DNA of 11,463 nucleotides from an uncultured Clostridia bacterium (GTDB lineage Bacteria; Bacillota; Clostridia; UBA1381): assembly GCA_910585795.1 (NCBI GenBank), contig CAJUFV010000036.1:1-11463 (forward strand). The letters are read 5' to 3'. A program made the position numbers and the translations under genes. The notes beneath the pieces are model-generated. The model was given only the letters and a program-made list of their open reading frames with translations, was not told where the DNA came from and ran no database searches. Below, one piece after another: positions 1-7,500 of the stretch (its first letter is position 1; every line of letters starts with the position of its first letter).

Positions 1-78
1 AAAGAGGTGTGAATATTAAAAAATTTCACGATTACAAATCTATATAACTACTATATCACAAAGAGAGGAGAAAGGCAA

Positions 79-441
79 ATGAAAATTGAATATGTAAAAG
101 TCGGTGATTACTATATCCCCGCGCTAACAGTACCAAACAAGAAGTACAATATTGGTAAGTATGGCAGACTTCACAGAGAATTTTTAAAGAAATACCGTCC
201 GAGTATATATACTACAAAGCTGATGGACGGAACATTACTTGAATATCTTGAAGAAATCGATGCACAAGCAAAGGATATGGTGGACAGGCTTGTTAAAGAT
301 TTAGCGGTGAAGTCAGGCATAACGGAAGAATTAAAATCAACCGACCAAATGAAATGGGTTGGACTAATGAATATGTTTAAGCATACGGCAGAAGAATTTG
401 TTATATCAGAGATAGTTTACGGTTGGGAGGCGAGAATATGA
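79..441 (+). CDS. tnpV: TnpV-family transposon-encoded protein
   Basis: A 120-residue protein that I recognise as TnpV, a small protein carried by clostridial mobile and conjugative elements, with no firmly established biochemical role. Hallmarks visible are the opening VGDYYIPALTVP (about residues 8-19), then IGKYGRLHREFLKKYRP (about 25-41), a central acidic helical part with LLEYLEEID, and the C-terminal stretch MKWVGLMNMFKHTAEEFV near residues 94-111. The length is normal for the family. The ATG start is preceded by a purine-rich GAGAGGAGAAAGG site. Its stop overlaps the start of the next gene in an ATGA arrangement, so the two are translationally coupled. The 78 bases upstream show only AT-rich sequence and no convincing -35/-10 pair. 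It suggests that a transposon or its remnant lies at, or extends beyond, the left edge. Confidence 0.88.
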   Translation: MKIEYVKVGDYYIPALTVPNKKYNIGKYGRLHREFLKKYRPSIYTTKLMDGTLLEYLEEIDAQAKDMVDRLVKDLAVKSGITEELKSTDQMKWVGLMNMFKHTAEEFVISEIVYGWEARI

Positions 442-1001
442 AAAAGATTACTACATATATTATCACAGCTATTTTAATGTTGTCGAGCGTAACAGCAAAT
501 GCGGCGAGTATTCCGAGAGAAACAACACCGCTTAATGCGACAGAGGAACAAATACAAATCGTTGAAAATCTAATCGGCGATATTCTTGACGAGGTACAAG
601 CGGACAGGCTTGGCTATGCGTTAGCCGCAGGATATGCAAACACAAGAATACGAAAGGCGGTTATAGCAAATCAGACAAACGGCAACGGCTACGGAATACT
701 ATCACCTATCGCACAGAACGCAATCCGATATTATCGTGATATATTATTAAGACCTGATTATTACAGGCAAACCGAAGAAAAATTAAAATCGGTACTTGCA
801 GACTTGATTGTTGAGGTACAGAACGGCAAGGATTACAACACCGCCTATGACGAAGCGAGGATAAAAATATATAAAGCAGCTAACGCATCATTCAATCCTG
901 ATACTGATATGGTGGGTGATTTCTGTTATTGGAATGTTCCGCCTGTTGACAGTGCGGAATTTACAGTAGCAAGAAAATTGTTATTACAGGCTCAAAAATA
1001 A
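438..1001 (+). CDS. secreted small protein of unknown function
   Basis: A 187-residue protein that I do not recognise. The first 23 or so residues form a signal peptide: a KK pair, a hydrophobic core TTYIITAILMLSS, and a cleavage-like ANA-A. The mature part is helical and polar. It contains the stretches LGYALAAGYANTRIRKAV and IAQNAIRYYRDILLRPDYY, with many Tyr and Arg and one Cys. I chose the ATG at 438, preceded by GGGAGG nine bases earlier, over an in-frame TTG at 423 that would place five residues in front of the signal peptide. The ATGA overlap with tnpV and the terminator just after its stop make the two genes one transcription unit. It is probably cargo of a mobile element, exported through Sec. 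No enzymatic motif is visible. Confidence 0.75.
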   Translation: MKKITTYIITAILMLSSVTANAASIPRETTPLNATEEQIQIVENLIGDILDEVQADRLGYALAAGYANTRIRKAVIANQTNGNGYGILSPIAQNAIRYYRDILLRPDYYRQTEEKLKSVLADLIVEVQNGKDYNTAYDEARIKIYKAANASFNPDTDMVGDFCYWNVPPVDSAEFTVARKLLLQAQK

Positions 1002-1035
1002 AAAACGCTCAATTATTGCAACGTAATTTTATCTG

Positions 1036-1066
1036 GGACATAATCATTAACGGTTATGTCCTTTTT
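1036..1066 (+). terminator. intrinsic terminator after the tnpV unit
   Basis: A ten-pair stem, GGACATAATC with GGTTATGTCC (one T-G pair), has a six-base loop and is followed directly by five T. It lies 34 bases after the stop of the secreted-protein gene and 15 bases before the first PHO-box repeat, so it insulates the phosphate operon from the mobile-element genes. Confidence 0.88.
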
Positions 1067-1080
1067 GATTTATAAAAAGA

Positions 1081-1120
1081 TTAACATACAATTAACATAA
1101 CCTTGCTTTCAGAATTAACA
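1081..1120 (+). promoter_or_regulatory. PHO box: tandem TTAACA repeats for PhoB binding
   Basis: Exact TTAACA copies start at 1081, 1092 and 1115. A degenerate TTGCTT at 1103 fits the gap, giving four units at 11, 11 and 12 bases. Direct repeats of this kind, with roughly one helical turn spacing, are the known binding mode of PhoB/PhoP dimers, and TT(A/T)ACA-type units are the Bacillus form. The last repeat ends 10 bases before a TATAAT box, where a -35 would normally lie. This is expected of an activator-dependent promoter controlled by the phoB found downstream. Confidence 0.87.
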
Positions 1121-1130
1121 TACTTCGCTA

Positions 1131-1136
1131 TATAAT
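1131..1136 (+). promoter_or_regulatory. -10 box of the pst operon promoter
   Basis: TATAAT sits 42 bases upstream of the pstS start. No TTGACA-like -35 is present at the right distance. The PHO box takes that place, so transcription probably needs phosphorylated PhoB. Confidence 0.78.
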
Positions 1137-1178
1137 TACATTGTGCAAAAGCATAAAAAATTTTAAGGAGTGATTTTA

Positions 1179-2012
1179 ATGAAGAAAATCATAGGAATGT
1201 TAGTAATCGGCAGTTTGCTTGCAGCTGCATTGACAGGTTGCGGCAATACGATAGCAACCACATCGCAGACAGCGGTATCACCGCAGACCGTTTCAACAGA
1301 CGGTTCAACCTCAATGGAAAAGGTAATCGGATATTTAAGCGAGGCATATATGGCAGAAAACACTGATACAAAGATTACATATAACCCGACAGGTTCGGGC
1401 GCAGGAATACAGGCTGTTTCAGAAGGACGCTGCGACATAGGACTTTCAAGCCGTGATTTGAAACCGGAGGAAGCGCAAAACCTTAATGGAACAATAGTTG
1501 CGATTGACGGAATTGCAATGATTATAAACCCCGAAAATCTCGTATCAGATTTAACGATTGAGCAAATCGGCGCAATTTACAAGGGCGAAATTGCGAATTG
1601 GAGCGAAGTCGGCGGTAATGACGCGCCTATCGTTTTAATCGGCAGAGAAGCTGCGTCGGGAACACGCGACGGCTTTGAGTCGATAACGGACACTAAGGAT
1701 AAGTGTCAATATACGCAGGAGCTTACTTCCACAGGTGATGTTGTTCAGACCGTTTCATCAAATCCGAACGCAATAGGATATGCTTCTCTTGCGTCAGTAA
1801 AAGAAACTGTTAAGCTGTTATCAGTTGAGGGTGTAACGCCAACCAATGAAACAATACAGAACGGAACATATAAAATTCAGCGAGATTTCATTCTTGTAAC
1901 GCCGAAAAACAAGCAATTATCACAAGCGGCACAAGCATTTATGGACTATGCAACAAGCGAAGCTGCTGACGTTATGATTACTAAGGCAGGAGCCGTTCCC
2001 GTAAAGAGATAG
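1179..2012 (+). CDS. pstS: phosphate ABC transporter substrate-binding lipoprotein PstS
   Basis: This is the high-affinity phosphate receptor that delivers phosphate to the PstCA channel from the outer face of the membrane. The 277-residue product starts with MKK, a hydrophobic segment and the lipobox LTGC (Cys near residue 21), so it is lipid-anchored. Phosphate-contact motifs of the family are visible: TDGSTSMEK after the linker, GSGAGIQAVSEGRCDIGLSSR in the first lobe, and GREAASGTRDGF in the second. The ATG at 1179 is used because AAGGAG lies 8 bases upstream; an in-frame GTG at 1170 overlaps that site. It is the first gene of the operon, directly behind the PHO box, and its stop is 11 bases from pstC. 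Confidence 0.97.
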   Translation: MKKIIGMLVIGSLLAAALTGCGNTIATTSQTAVSPQTVSTDGSTSMEKVIGYLSEAYMAENTDTKITYNPTGSGAGIQAVSEGRCDIGLSSRDLKPEEAQNLNGTIVAIDGIAMIINPENLVSDLTIEQIGAIYKGEIANWSEVGGNDAPIVLIGREAASGTRDGFESITDTKDKCQYTQELTSTGDVVQTVSSNPNAIGYASLASVKETVKLLSVEGVTPTNETIQNGTYKIQRDFILVTPKNKQLSQAAQAFMDYATSEAADVMITKAGAVPVKR

Positions 2013-2023
2013 GAGCAGCGTCG

Positions 2024-2905
2024 ATGAGTAAGTTAAAAAAGACAGCGGATATTTTTGAAAAGTCAATGAACGCCGTATTTACCTTTTGCGGATTTTTAGC
2101 TGTTGCGTTTGTGCTGATTATAACGGGTTTTCTTGTTGTCAGCGGTATTCCGGCTATAAAAGAAATAGGCATAATTGACTTTCTTTTCGGAACAAAATGG
2201 GCGTCAACCGCCGCAATCCCATCTTACGGTATCTTGCCATTCATTTTGTCCTCCGTTTACGGAACAGCAGGCGCGATTATAATAGGTGTGCCGATAGGAC
2301 TTATGTGCGCGATATTTCTTGCTAAAATGTCAAACGACAAAACTTCGGGACTTGTACGCTCGGCAGTTGATTTGCTTTCGGGCATACCGTCTGTGGTTTA
2401 TGGATTATTAGGAATGATAATTATTGTTCCTATTGTGCGTGAGATATTTCATCTGCCTGACGGCGCAAATCTGTTCTCGGCAATACTCGTGCTTGCAATA
2501 ATGATTTTACCGTCTGTAATTTCCGTATCGGAAACAGCGATACGCGCTGTACCGAAAGAATATGAGGAGGCTTCTCTCGCGCTCGGTGCAACAAAAACTG
2601 AAACGGTTTTTAAGGTTATTGTTCCTGCTGCAAAAAGCGGAATACTTACCTCCGTAGTTCTGGGAATAGGCAGAGCAATAGGCGAAGCTATGGCGGTTAT
2701 GATGGTTGCGGGAAATGTTGCAAATATGCCGAACTTATTTACAAGCGTTCGTTTTCTTACAACAGCGGTTGCAAGTGAAATGTCCTATTCTTCCGGACTT
2801 CAAAGGCAAGCGTTATTCTCAATAGCGTTAGTATTGTTCATATTCATTATGATAATCAATCTTGTTTTGAATTTCATAGTAAAGCGAGGTGCAAAAGATG
2901 AATAA
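2024..2905 (+). CDS. pstC: phosphate ABC transporter permease PstC
   Basis: One of the two membrane subunits forming the phosphate channel. The protein has 293 residues, a usual length, with about six membrane helices; the first spans roughly residues 16-42. The ABC permease coupling loop is clear: EYEEASLALGATKTETVFKV followed by IVPAAKSGI, which contacts the PstB ATPase. The SGIPSVVYGLLG segment is typical of PstC/PstA. The ribosome binding site AGGAG begins in the pstS stop codon, 9 bases before the ATG. The end overlaps pstA by eight bases, which indicates coupled translation and matched subunit amounts. Confidence 0.96.
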   Translation: MSKLKKTADIFEKSMNAVFTFCGFLAVAFVLIITGFLVVSGIPAIKEIGIIDFLFGTKWASTAAIPSYGILPFILSSVYGTAGAIIIGVPIGLMCAIFLAKMSNDKTSGLVRSAVDLLSGIPSVVYGLLGMIIIVPIVREIFHLPDGANLFSAILVLAIMILPSVISVSETAIRAVPKEYEEASLALGATKTETVFKVIVPAAKSGILTSVVLGIGRAIGEAMAVMMVAGNVANMPNLFTSVRFLTTAVASEMSYSSGLQRQALFSIALVLFIFIMIINLVLNFIVKRGAKDE

Positions 2906-3764
2906 TGGAATATCAGCAAATCGTAAAATTAAAATTACGATATTAAACATACTGATGTATCTCTCGGCAGGGCTTATATGTCTTATGCTTTTGGGAATTA
3001 TCGGATATATTCTTGTACGAGGTATTCCCAATATATCATTTGGACTGCTTTCGTCAAAGCCAAGTTTAATAAACGATACAATCGGAATACTGCCGAACAT
3101 CTTAAACACGCTCTACATAATACTGATAACGCTTATCATCGTACTTCCGATAGGCGTGGGCGCGGCGGTATATCTGAACGAATACGCGAAAAACAAAAAA
3201 ATTGTAAAAGCTATTGAGCTTGCAACGGAAACGCTGTCGGGCATACCGTCCATTATATACGGACTTGTCGGAATGTTAATCTTTGTTCAGTTCTTCTCGC
3301 TCGGAACAAGCCTTATTGCAGGTGCGCTGACACTTGTAATTATGACGCTGCCGACAATTATCAGAACAACACAGGAGAGTCTTAAAACTGTCCCAAACGG
3401 CTACCGTGAAGGCTCGCTTGCTCTCGGCGCGGGAAAATGGTATATGATACGCACGGCTGTGCTTCCCTCTGCGATTGACGGAATTGTTACAGGCTGTATC
3501 CTATCAATCGGCAGAATTGTTGGCGAGAGCGCGGCGCTCTTGTTTACGGCAGGAATGGCAAATGAAATTCTCGGTATATATGAGAGTGTAATGCCGCAAA
3601 AGGCAGGCTCAACGCTTACGGTTGCGCTGTATATGTACGCAAAGGAACGCGGCGAATTTGACATAGCTTTTTCGATTGCCGCAATACTTTTGATACTGAC
3701 ATTTATTATAAATCTGTCGGCAAAATTTACGGCAACGGCACTGAAAAAGAGAAAGGAAAAGTAA
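2898..3764 (+). CDS. pstA: phosphate ABC transporter permease PstA
   Basis: The second channel subunit, partner of PstC. From the ATG at 2898 it has 288 residues and about six membrane helices, the first near residues 18-40. It repeats the family features of PstC: SGIPSIIYGLVGM, then the coupling loop GYREGSLALGAGKWYMIRT with VLPSAIDGI. The start lies inside the pstC end (eight-base overlap) behind a GAGG site. An in-frame TTG nine bases upstream is less likely because it falls on that site. One base separates its stop from pstB. Confidence 0.96.
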   Translation: MNNGISANRKIKITILNILMYLSAGLICLMLLGIIGYILVRGIPNISFGLLSSKPSLINDTIGILPNILNTLYIILITLIIVLPIGVGAAVYLNEYAKNKKIVKAIELATETLSGIPSIIYGLVGMLIFVQFFSLGTSLIAGALTLVIMTLPTIIRTTQESLKTVPNGYREGSLALGAGKWYMIRTAVLPSAIDGIVTGCILSIGRIVGESAALLFTAGMANEILGIYESVMPQKAGSTLTVALYMYAKERGEFDIAFSIAAILLILTFIINLSAKFTATALKKRKEK

Positions 3765-3765
3765 G

Positions 3766-4518
3766 ATGGCTGATATTATGAAAGCAAAGGACTTGAATTT
3801 GTGGTACGGCACAAATCAAGCGTTAAAAAACATAAATATAGATATTCACGAAAAGCAGATTACCGCTCTTATCGGTCCGTCCGGCTGCGGAAAATCAACA
3901 TTTCTGAAAACGCTTAACCGAATGAATGATTTGGTCGAGGGCTGCCGCATTGAGGGCGATATTACGCTCAACGGTGTTGATATTTACAAGGATATGAATG
4001 TTAATATTTTAAGAAAGCGTGTTGGTATGGTGTTTCAGAAGCCTAATCCGTTCCCTATGAGCATCTATGACAATATCGCATACGGTCCGAGAATACACGG
4101 AATTAAATCAAGAGTAAAACTTGATGAAATCGTAGAGCATTCACTCCGTCAGGCGGCGATATGGGACGAGTGCAAGGACAGACTTAAAAAAAGCGCGCTC
4201 GGTATGAGCGGCGGACAACAGCAGAGATTATGTATTGCGCGCGCATTGGCGGTTGAACCGGAAATACTTTTAATGGACGAGCCGACCTCTGCGCTTGACC
4301 CTATATCAACTTCAAAAATTGAGGACTTGGCGATAGAACTATGCGAAAACTATACGATTATTATGGTAACGCACAATATGCAGCAGGCGGCAAGAATTGC
4401 GGATAAAACAGCGTTTTTCCTGCTTGGCGAGATTATTGAGTTTGACAAAACGGATAAAATGTTCTCCACACCAAAGGACAAGAGAACAGAAGATTATATA
4501 ACAGGGAGGTTTGGATAA
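3766..4518 (+). CDS. pstB: phosphate ABC transporter ATP-binding protein PstB
   Basis: The cytoplasmic ATPase that powers PstCA. At 250 residues it is a standard PstB. Motifs in order are the Walker A GPSGCGKST at residues 37-45, the Q-loop VFQKPNPFPMS, the ABC signature MSGGQQQR at 147-154, the Walker B ILLMDEP at 167-173 followed by TSALDP, and the switch His203 in VTHN. All catalytic residues are present. The stop codon shares one base with the phoU start (TAATG), which couples translation of the transporter and its regulator. Confidence 0.97.
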   Translation: MADIMKAKDLNLWYGTNQALKNINIDIHEKQITALIGPSGCGKSTFLKTLNRMNDLVEGCRIEGDITLNGVDIYKDMNVNILRKRVGMVFQKPNPFPMSIYDNIAYGPRIHGIKSRVKLDEIVEHSLRQAAIWDECKDRLKKSALGMSGGQQQRLCIARALAVEPEILLMDEPTSALDPISTSKIEDLAIELCENYTIIMVTHNMQQAARIADKTAFFLLGEIIEFDKTDKMFSTPKDKRTEDYITGRFG

Positions 4519-5165
4519 TGCGAAACAGATTTGACGAACAGCTTATACATCTTAATAACGAGCTTATAACAATGGGCGCGTTATGCGAGGAAGCAATAAG
4601 CGGCTGTGTGAAATATCTTATAGACAAGGATATTGCTATGCGCGATAATACGCTTGAAGCCGACAAGCAAATAGACCAAAAGGAACGCGATATAGAAAGG
4701 CTTTGTATGAAGCTCTTAATGCAGCAGCAGCCTGTGGCGACAGATTTGCGCGTCATATCCTCCGCGCTTAAAATGATTTCGGATATGGAACGTATCGGCG
4801 ACCAAGCGTCTGATATTGCGGAAATTGTAAAGCATATTCAAAAGAGCAATCTTGAAAGCAACACGCACATATCCGATATGGCAAGAGCGACTATAAGAAT
4901 GGTTACTGACAGCGTAGAGTCTTTTGTGAAAAAGGATATTGCGCTTGCCCAAACTGTTATAAAGAATGATGACGAAGTGGATTCATTATTTAACAAGGTA
5001 AAAAATGAGCTTATACAGGCAATTCAGCAGTCAGAGGACGATGCCGAAGCGTTAATTGACTTATTGATGATAGCGAAATATTTTGAGCGCATCGGCGACC
5101 ACGCAGAAAATATTGCGGAATGGGTTATATACTCAATTACGGGAAGACACGCAAATTTTAGTTAA
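4518..5165 (+). CDS. phoU: phosphate signalling regulator PhoU
   Basis: PhoU links the Pst transporter to the PhoR kinase and represses the regulon when phosphate is plentiful. The 215-residue product has the two-fold repeat of three-helix units of the family. Each repeat carries the metal-binding helix motif E-x3-D-x3-N/D: ERIGDQASD at residues 91-99 and ERIGDHAEN at 190-198. The first copy ends in Asp instead of Asn, a mild variation. It overlaps the pstB stop by one base and is followed, after 25 bases without a terminator, by the secreted phytase-like gene, so the operon probably continues. Confidence 0.96.
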   Translation: MRNRFDEQLIHLNNELITMGALCEEAISGCVKYLIDKDIAMRDNTLEADKQIDQKERDIERLCMKLLMQQQPVATDLRVISSALKMISDMERIGDQASDIAEIVKHIQKSNLESNTHISDMARATIRMVTDSVESFVKKDIALAQTVIKNDDEVDSLFNKVKNELIQAIQQSEDDAEALIDLLMIAKYFERIGDHAENIAEWVIYSITGRHANFS

Positions 5166-5190
5166 AATAATTATTATAAGGAGAAATATT

Positions 5191-6729
5191 ATGCAGAAAA
5201 AACTATTTTCAATACTGTTAGGAGCAGTATTATCAATTTCATGTACTAATATCTCTGCTATTGCAGAGGAAGCAGCAAAAACGCAGTCTAAAATTTTTAT
5301 AAACGGTGAACAGGCTGATATAAACGGATATAATGTCAAGGACAATAATTACTTCAAACTCAGAGATTTGGGGAAATTATTAAATTTTGGAGTGGAATGG
5401 GACGAAATGACAAATTCAATATATATAGACACTTCAAAAGGATATACGGAAAATGATACATCAGAATGGACAGCGAAACAGTACAGCGTTACGGTGCCTC
5501 AGAAATATAAAGTACCGTTCTCATATTCAAAGACAGGTTATTTTGAAACCGGTCTTACACCGGGCTACGGCTCTGCTGTTACATTTAAGGGTTATAACGC
5601 TAACGGAGAAATGGAGTTTTATGCTATAAGCGACAGAGGACCAAACGCAGATGCTCCGCGATATAAAAGCGGTGAAAATATATCAGACGCAAAGATTTTT
5701 CCCTGCCCCGATTTCACTCCGAGCATAGCGGTAATTACGTTAAAAGGTAATGAAGCTGTTGTAACATCTACAATAGAGCTAAAAGATATGAAAGGAAAAA
5801 ATATCACAGGACTTCCGCTTAAACCGGGGCTTGTAGGAGCAACTAATGAAGTAGCTCTTGATATGAGCCTTAATAATATCGGATATGATAATAACGGACT
5901 TGATACAGAGGGAATTGCAGTTGATAAAAACGGTGATTTTTGGGTATGCGATGAATACGGTCCTTTTATCGCTAAGTTTGCGCCGGACGGCACACAGCTT
6001 GCCAAATATGCGCCTGCAAGCGGACTTGATGAAGTTCTCAAATATAGAATACCAAACAGAGGTTTTGAGGGTATTACTATTACACCGTCAGGAAAAATAC
6101 TTGCCTCTATGCAAAGTGTATTAGATATAAACAGCGAAACAGCTAAAACAGCTTGCTTTACTCGTATCATAGAATTTGACCCTGAAACAGGTAAAACAAA
6201 AACATACGCATATCCGGTAGATGTTTCTGCGTATAACTCGCCTAAAGATTGTAAAATAGGTGATATTTATGCGATAGATGATACTACCGTTCTTGTAATA
6301 GAGCAAGGAGCGCTTGCTGATAAAACGATGAGCAATATAATCTATAAGGTTGATTTGACAAGCGCAACAGATATAACCGATATAAAATATGGTGATAAAT
6401 ACCTTGAATATGCAAAATCCGCAAAGGAGCTTGATATAAATTTCGCCAAAAAAGAAAAGATGATAGATTTAAGAGCTATAGGCTGGACAGCGGAAAAAGC
6501 CGAAGGTTTATGTATGACAGATGAAAATACTATTGCCGTAATAAATGATAATGATTTTGGAATTACCACAAAGGTTACGGACAAGGACAATGATACTGCA
6601 ATAACAAATTATATATATGACAGTAACAGCAAAGCATACACACTTAACGGAAAAAGAGCTGACCCGACTATAACAATAGATAAGAACGCCGAGTCGGCGC
6701 AGCTTTGGTTGTTTAAGAAAAATATGTAA
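5191..6729 (+). CDS. secreted phytase/esterase-like protein with stalk domain
   Basis: A 512-residue exported protein, probably scavenging phosphate from organic phosphate. It has a signal peptide (residues 1-25, KK, hydrophobic core, cleavage after AIA). A copper-amine-oxidase-like N-terminal stalk follows at about 33-81, with FINGEQADINGYNV, YFKLRDLGKLL and VEWDEMTNSIYID. From about residue 100 to the end runs a beta-rich region I assign to the esterase-like-activity-of-phytase family (PF13449). Evidence for that is ISDRGPNAD, LDTEGIAVDKNGDFWVCDEYGPF (near 237-259) and NRGFEGITITPSGKIL (near 289-304). The domain names are known; the substrate is inferred from context. I chose the ATG at 5191 because AAGGAG lies 7 bases upstream and the signal peptide begins there. 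A longer frame reaches back into phoU and is rejected. The cysteine at 18 is not in a good lipobox. Confidence 0.88.
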   Translation: MQKKLFSILLGAVLSISCTNISAIAEEAAKTQSKIFINGEQADINGYNVKDNNYFKLRDLGKLLNFGVEWDEMTNSIYIDTSKGYTENDTSEWTAKQYSVTVPQKYKVPFSYSKTGYFETGLTPGYGSAVTFKGYNANGEMEFYAISDRGPNADAPRYKSGENISDAKIFPCPDFTPSIAVITLKGNEAVVTSTIELKDMKGKNITGLPLKPGLVGATNEVALDMSLNNIGYDNNGLDTEGIAVDKNGDFWVCDEYGPFIAKFAPDGTQLAKYAPASGLDEVLKYRIPNRGFEGITITPSGKILASMQSVLDINSETAKTACFTRIIEFDPETGKTKTYAYPVDVSAYNSPKDCKIGDIYAIDDTTVLVIEQGALADKTMSNIIYKVDLTSATDITDIKYGDKYLEYAKSAKELDINFAKKEKMIDLRAIGWTAEKAEGLCMTDENTIAVINDNDFGITTKVTDKDNDTAITNYIYDSNSKAYTLNGKRADPTITIDKNAESAQLWLFKKNM

Positions 6730-6735
6730 TCAATA

Positions 6736-6764
6736 TTGTAAAGCGTCTGAAATTGTTATATAAT
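6736..6764 (+). promoter_or_regulatory. promoter of phoBR
   Basis: TTGTAA at 6736-6741 and TATAAT at 6759-6764 are separated by exactly 17 bases, a good housekeeping sigma promoter. It lies just after the stop of the phytase-like gene. No TTAACA repeats are seen nearby, so phoBR appears to have basal expression independent of the PHO box, possibly with added read-through from the pst operon. Confidence 0.75.
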
Positions 6765-6773
6765 GATGTATGT

Positions 6774-6811
6774 AAGGGCGGTCTTTATAGCCGCCCCTTG
6801 CGGCAAGGAGG
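6774..6811 (+). promoter_or_regulatory. leader with competing hairpins over the phoB ribosome binding site
   Basis: The leader contains GGGCGG (6776-6781) pairing with CCGCCC (6791-6796) around a nine-base loop. Next comes CCTTGC (6796-6801), which is the exact complement of GCAAGG (6803-6808). That second arm overlaps the phoB ribosome binding site AAGGAGG (6805-6811). If the first stem is extended by AAGGG (6774-6778) with CCCTT (6795-6799), the second hairpin cannot form. Pairings are seen in the sequence; a regulatory effect is inference. No T-run follows, so it is not an obvious terminator. Confidence 0.5.
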
Positions 6812-6819
6812 TGTTTTGT

Positions 6820-7500
6820 GTGATTTATTTGGTTGAAGATGATGACAATATAAGAAAACTTGTAAGCTATGCCTTATGCAAAGAGGGCTTTAACATAAAG
6901 GAATTTTCATCACCGATTGAATTTTGGAACGAAATAAAAAATAATGTGCCCAAGCTGATTTTGCTTGATATTATGCTTCCTAATGAGGACGGATTATCGG
7001 TTTTGAAACGACTTAGAGAAAAACCAAAGACAAAGGATATTCCCGTTATTATGCTTACTGCAAAGGGCAGCGAGTTTGACAAGGTAACGGGACTTGATAT
7101 GGGCGCGGACGATTACATTGCAAAGCCTTTCGGAATGACCGAGCTTATATCGCGTATTCGCGCGGTACTCCGCAGATATGAAAAAACACATACTGATAAA
7201 ATATATAAAATCGGTGAATTATATGTAAATCCCGCAAAGCATATTATAGAGGTTTCGGGCGAAAGCATAACATTATCTTATAAGGAATATTCCCTGCTTA
7301 TGGTCTTGCTTGAAGCAGAGGGTAATGTTGTAGAGCGTGAAACGCTTTTAACAAAGGTATGGGGCGAGTTTTACGCGGAGTCAAGAACGCTTGATGTGCA
7401 TATACGAAATCTCCGAGTAAAGCTCGGCTGCACGGGACATTTAATTCAAACGATTAAAGGAATAGGCTATAAGATTGGCGGTGCTGAAAATGAACAGTAA
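6820..7500 (+). CDS. phoB: phosphate regulon response regulator PhoB (OmpR family)
   Basis: The DNA-binding response regulator expected to bind the PHO box before pstS. It has 226 residues. The receiver domain (1-115) has the acidic cluster EDD at 6-8, phosphoacceptor Asp50 in LLDIMLP, Thr80 in MLTAKG and Lys102 in AKPFG. A winged-helix DNA-binding domain (about 125-220) contains LSYKEYSLLMVLLE, LLTKVWG and RTLDVHIRNLRVKL, ending in GIGYKI. I chose the GTG at 6820 because AAGGAGG lies 8 bases upstream and the receiver's first strand (VIYLVEDD) starts there; in-frame ATGs further upstream run through the leader hairpins. It overlaps phoR by 11 bases. Some Gram-positive annotations would call it PhoP. 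Confidence 0.94.
   Translation: MIYLVEDDDNIRKLVSYALCKEGFNIKEFSSPIEFWNEIKNNVPKLILLDIMLPNEDGLSVLKRLREKPKTKDIPVIMLTAKGSEFDKVTGLDMGADDYIAKPFGMTELISRIRAVLRRYEKTHTDKIYKIGELYVNPAKHIIEVSGESITLSYKEYSLLMVLLEAEGNVVERETLLTKVWGEFYAESRTLDVHIRNLRVKLGCTGHLIQTIKGIGYKIGGAENEQ

Noticed and set aside
37..55. Similarity between ATCTATATAACTACTATA near the left end and ATCTATATTACTACTATT near 10643
   Set aside because: The two match at about 16 of 18 positions, but the sequence is very low in complexity and AT-rich, with no further similarity around it, so it is not claimed as a direct repeat or attachment site.
1163..1438. Minus-strand frame over the start of pstS
   Set aside because: It overlaps the ribosome binding site and lipoprotein signal of pstS and has no ribosome binding site or family features of its own.
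5083..5190. Upstream extension of the phytase-like protein into phoU
   Set aside because: It would overlap phoU by about 80 bases and place 36 residues before a clear signal peptide; AAGGAG supports the ATG at 5191.
5236..5250. Possible lipobox (LSISC) in the phytase-like protein
   Set aside because: The residue at -3 is Ser rather than Leu, Val or Ile, and a good signal peptidase I site (AIA) follows; plain secretion is more likely.
5619..6170. 183-residue open frame on the minus strand
   Set aside because: It is the shadow of the phytase-like gene, whose own frame has a signal peptide, ribosome binding site and recognisable domains; the minus frame has none.
6763..6819. Upstream extension of PhoB to the ATG at 6763
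   Set aside because: That start lies within the -10 box and would translate the hairpin leader; the receiver domain and ribosome binding site fit the GTG at 6820.
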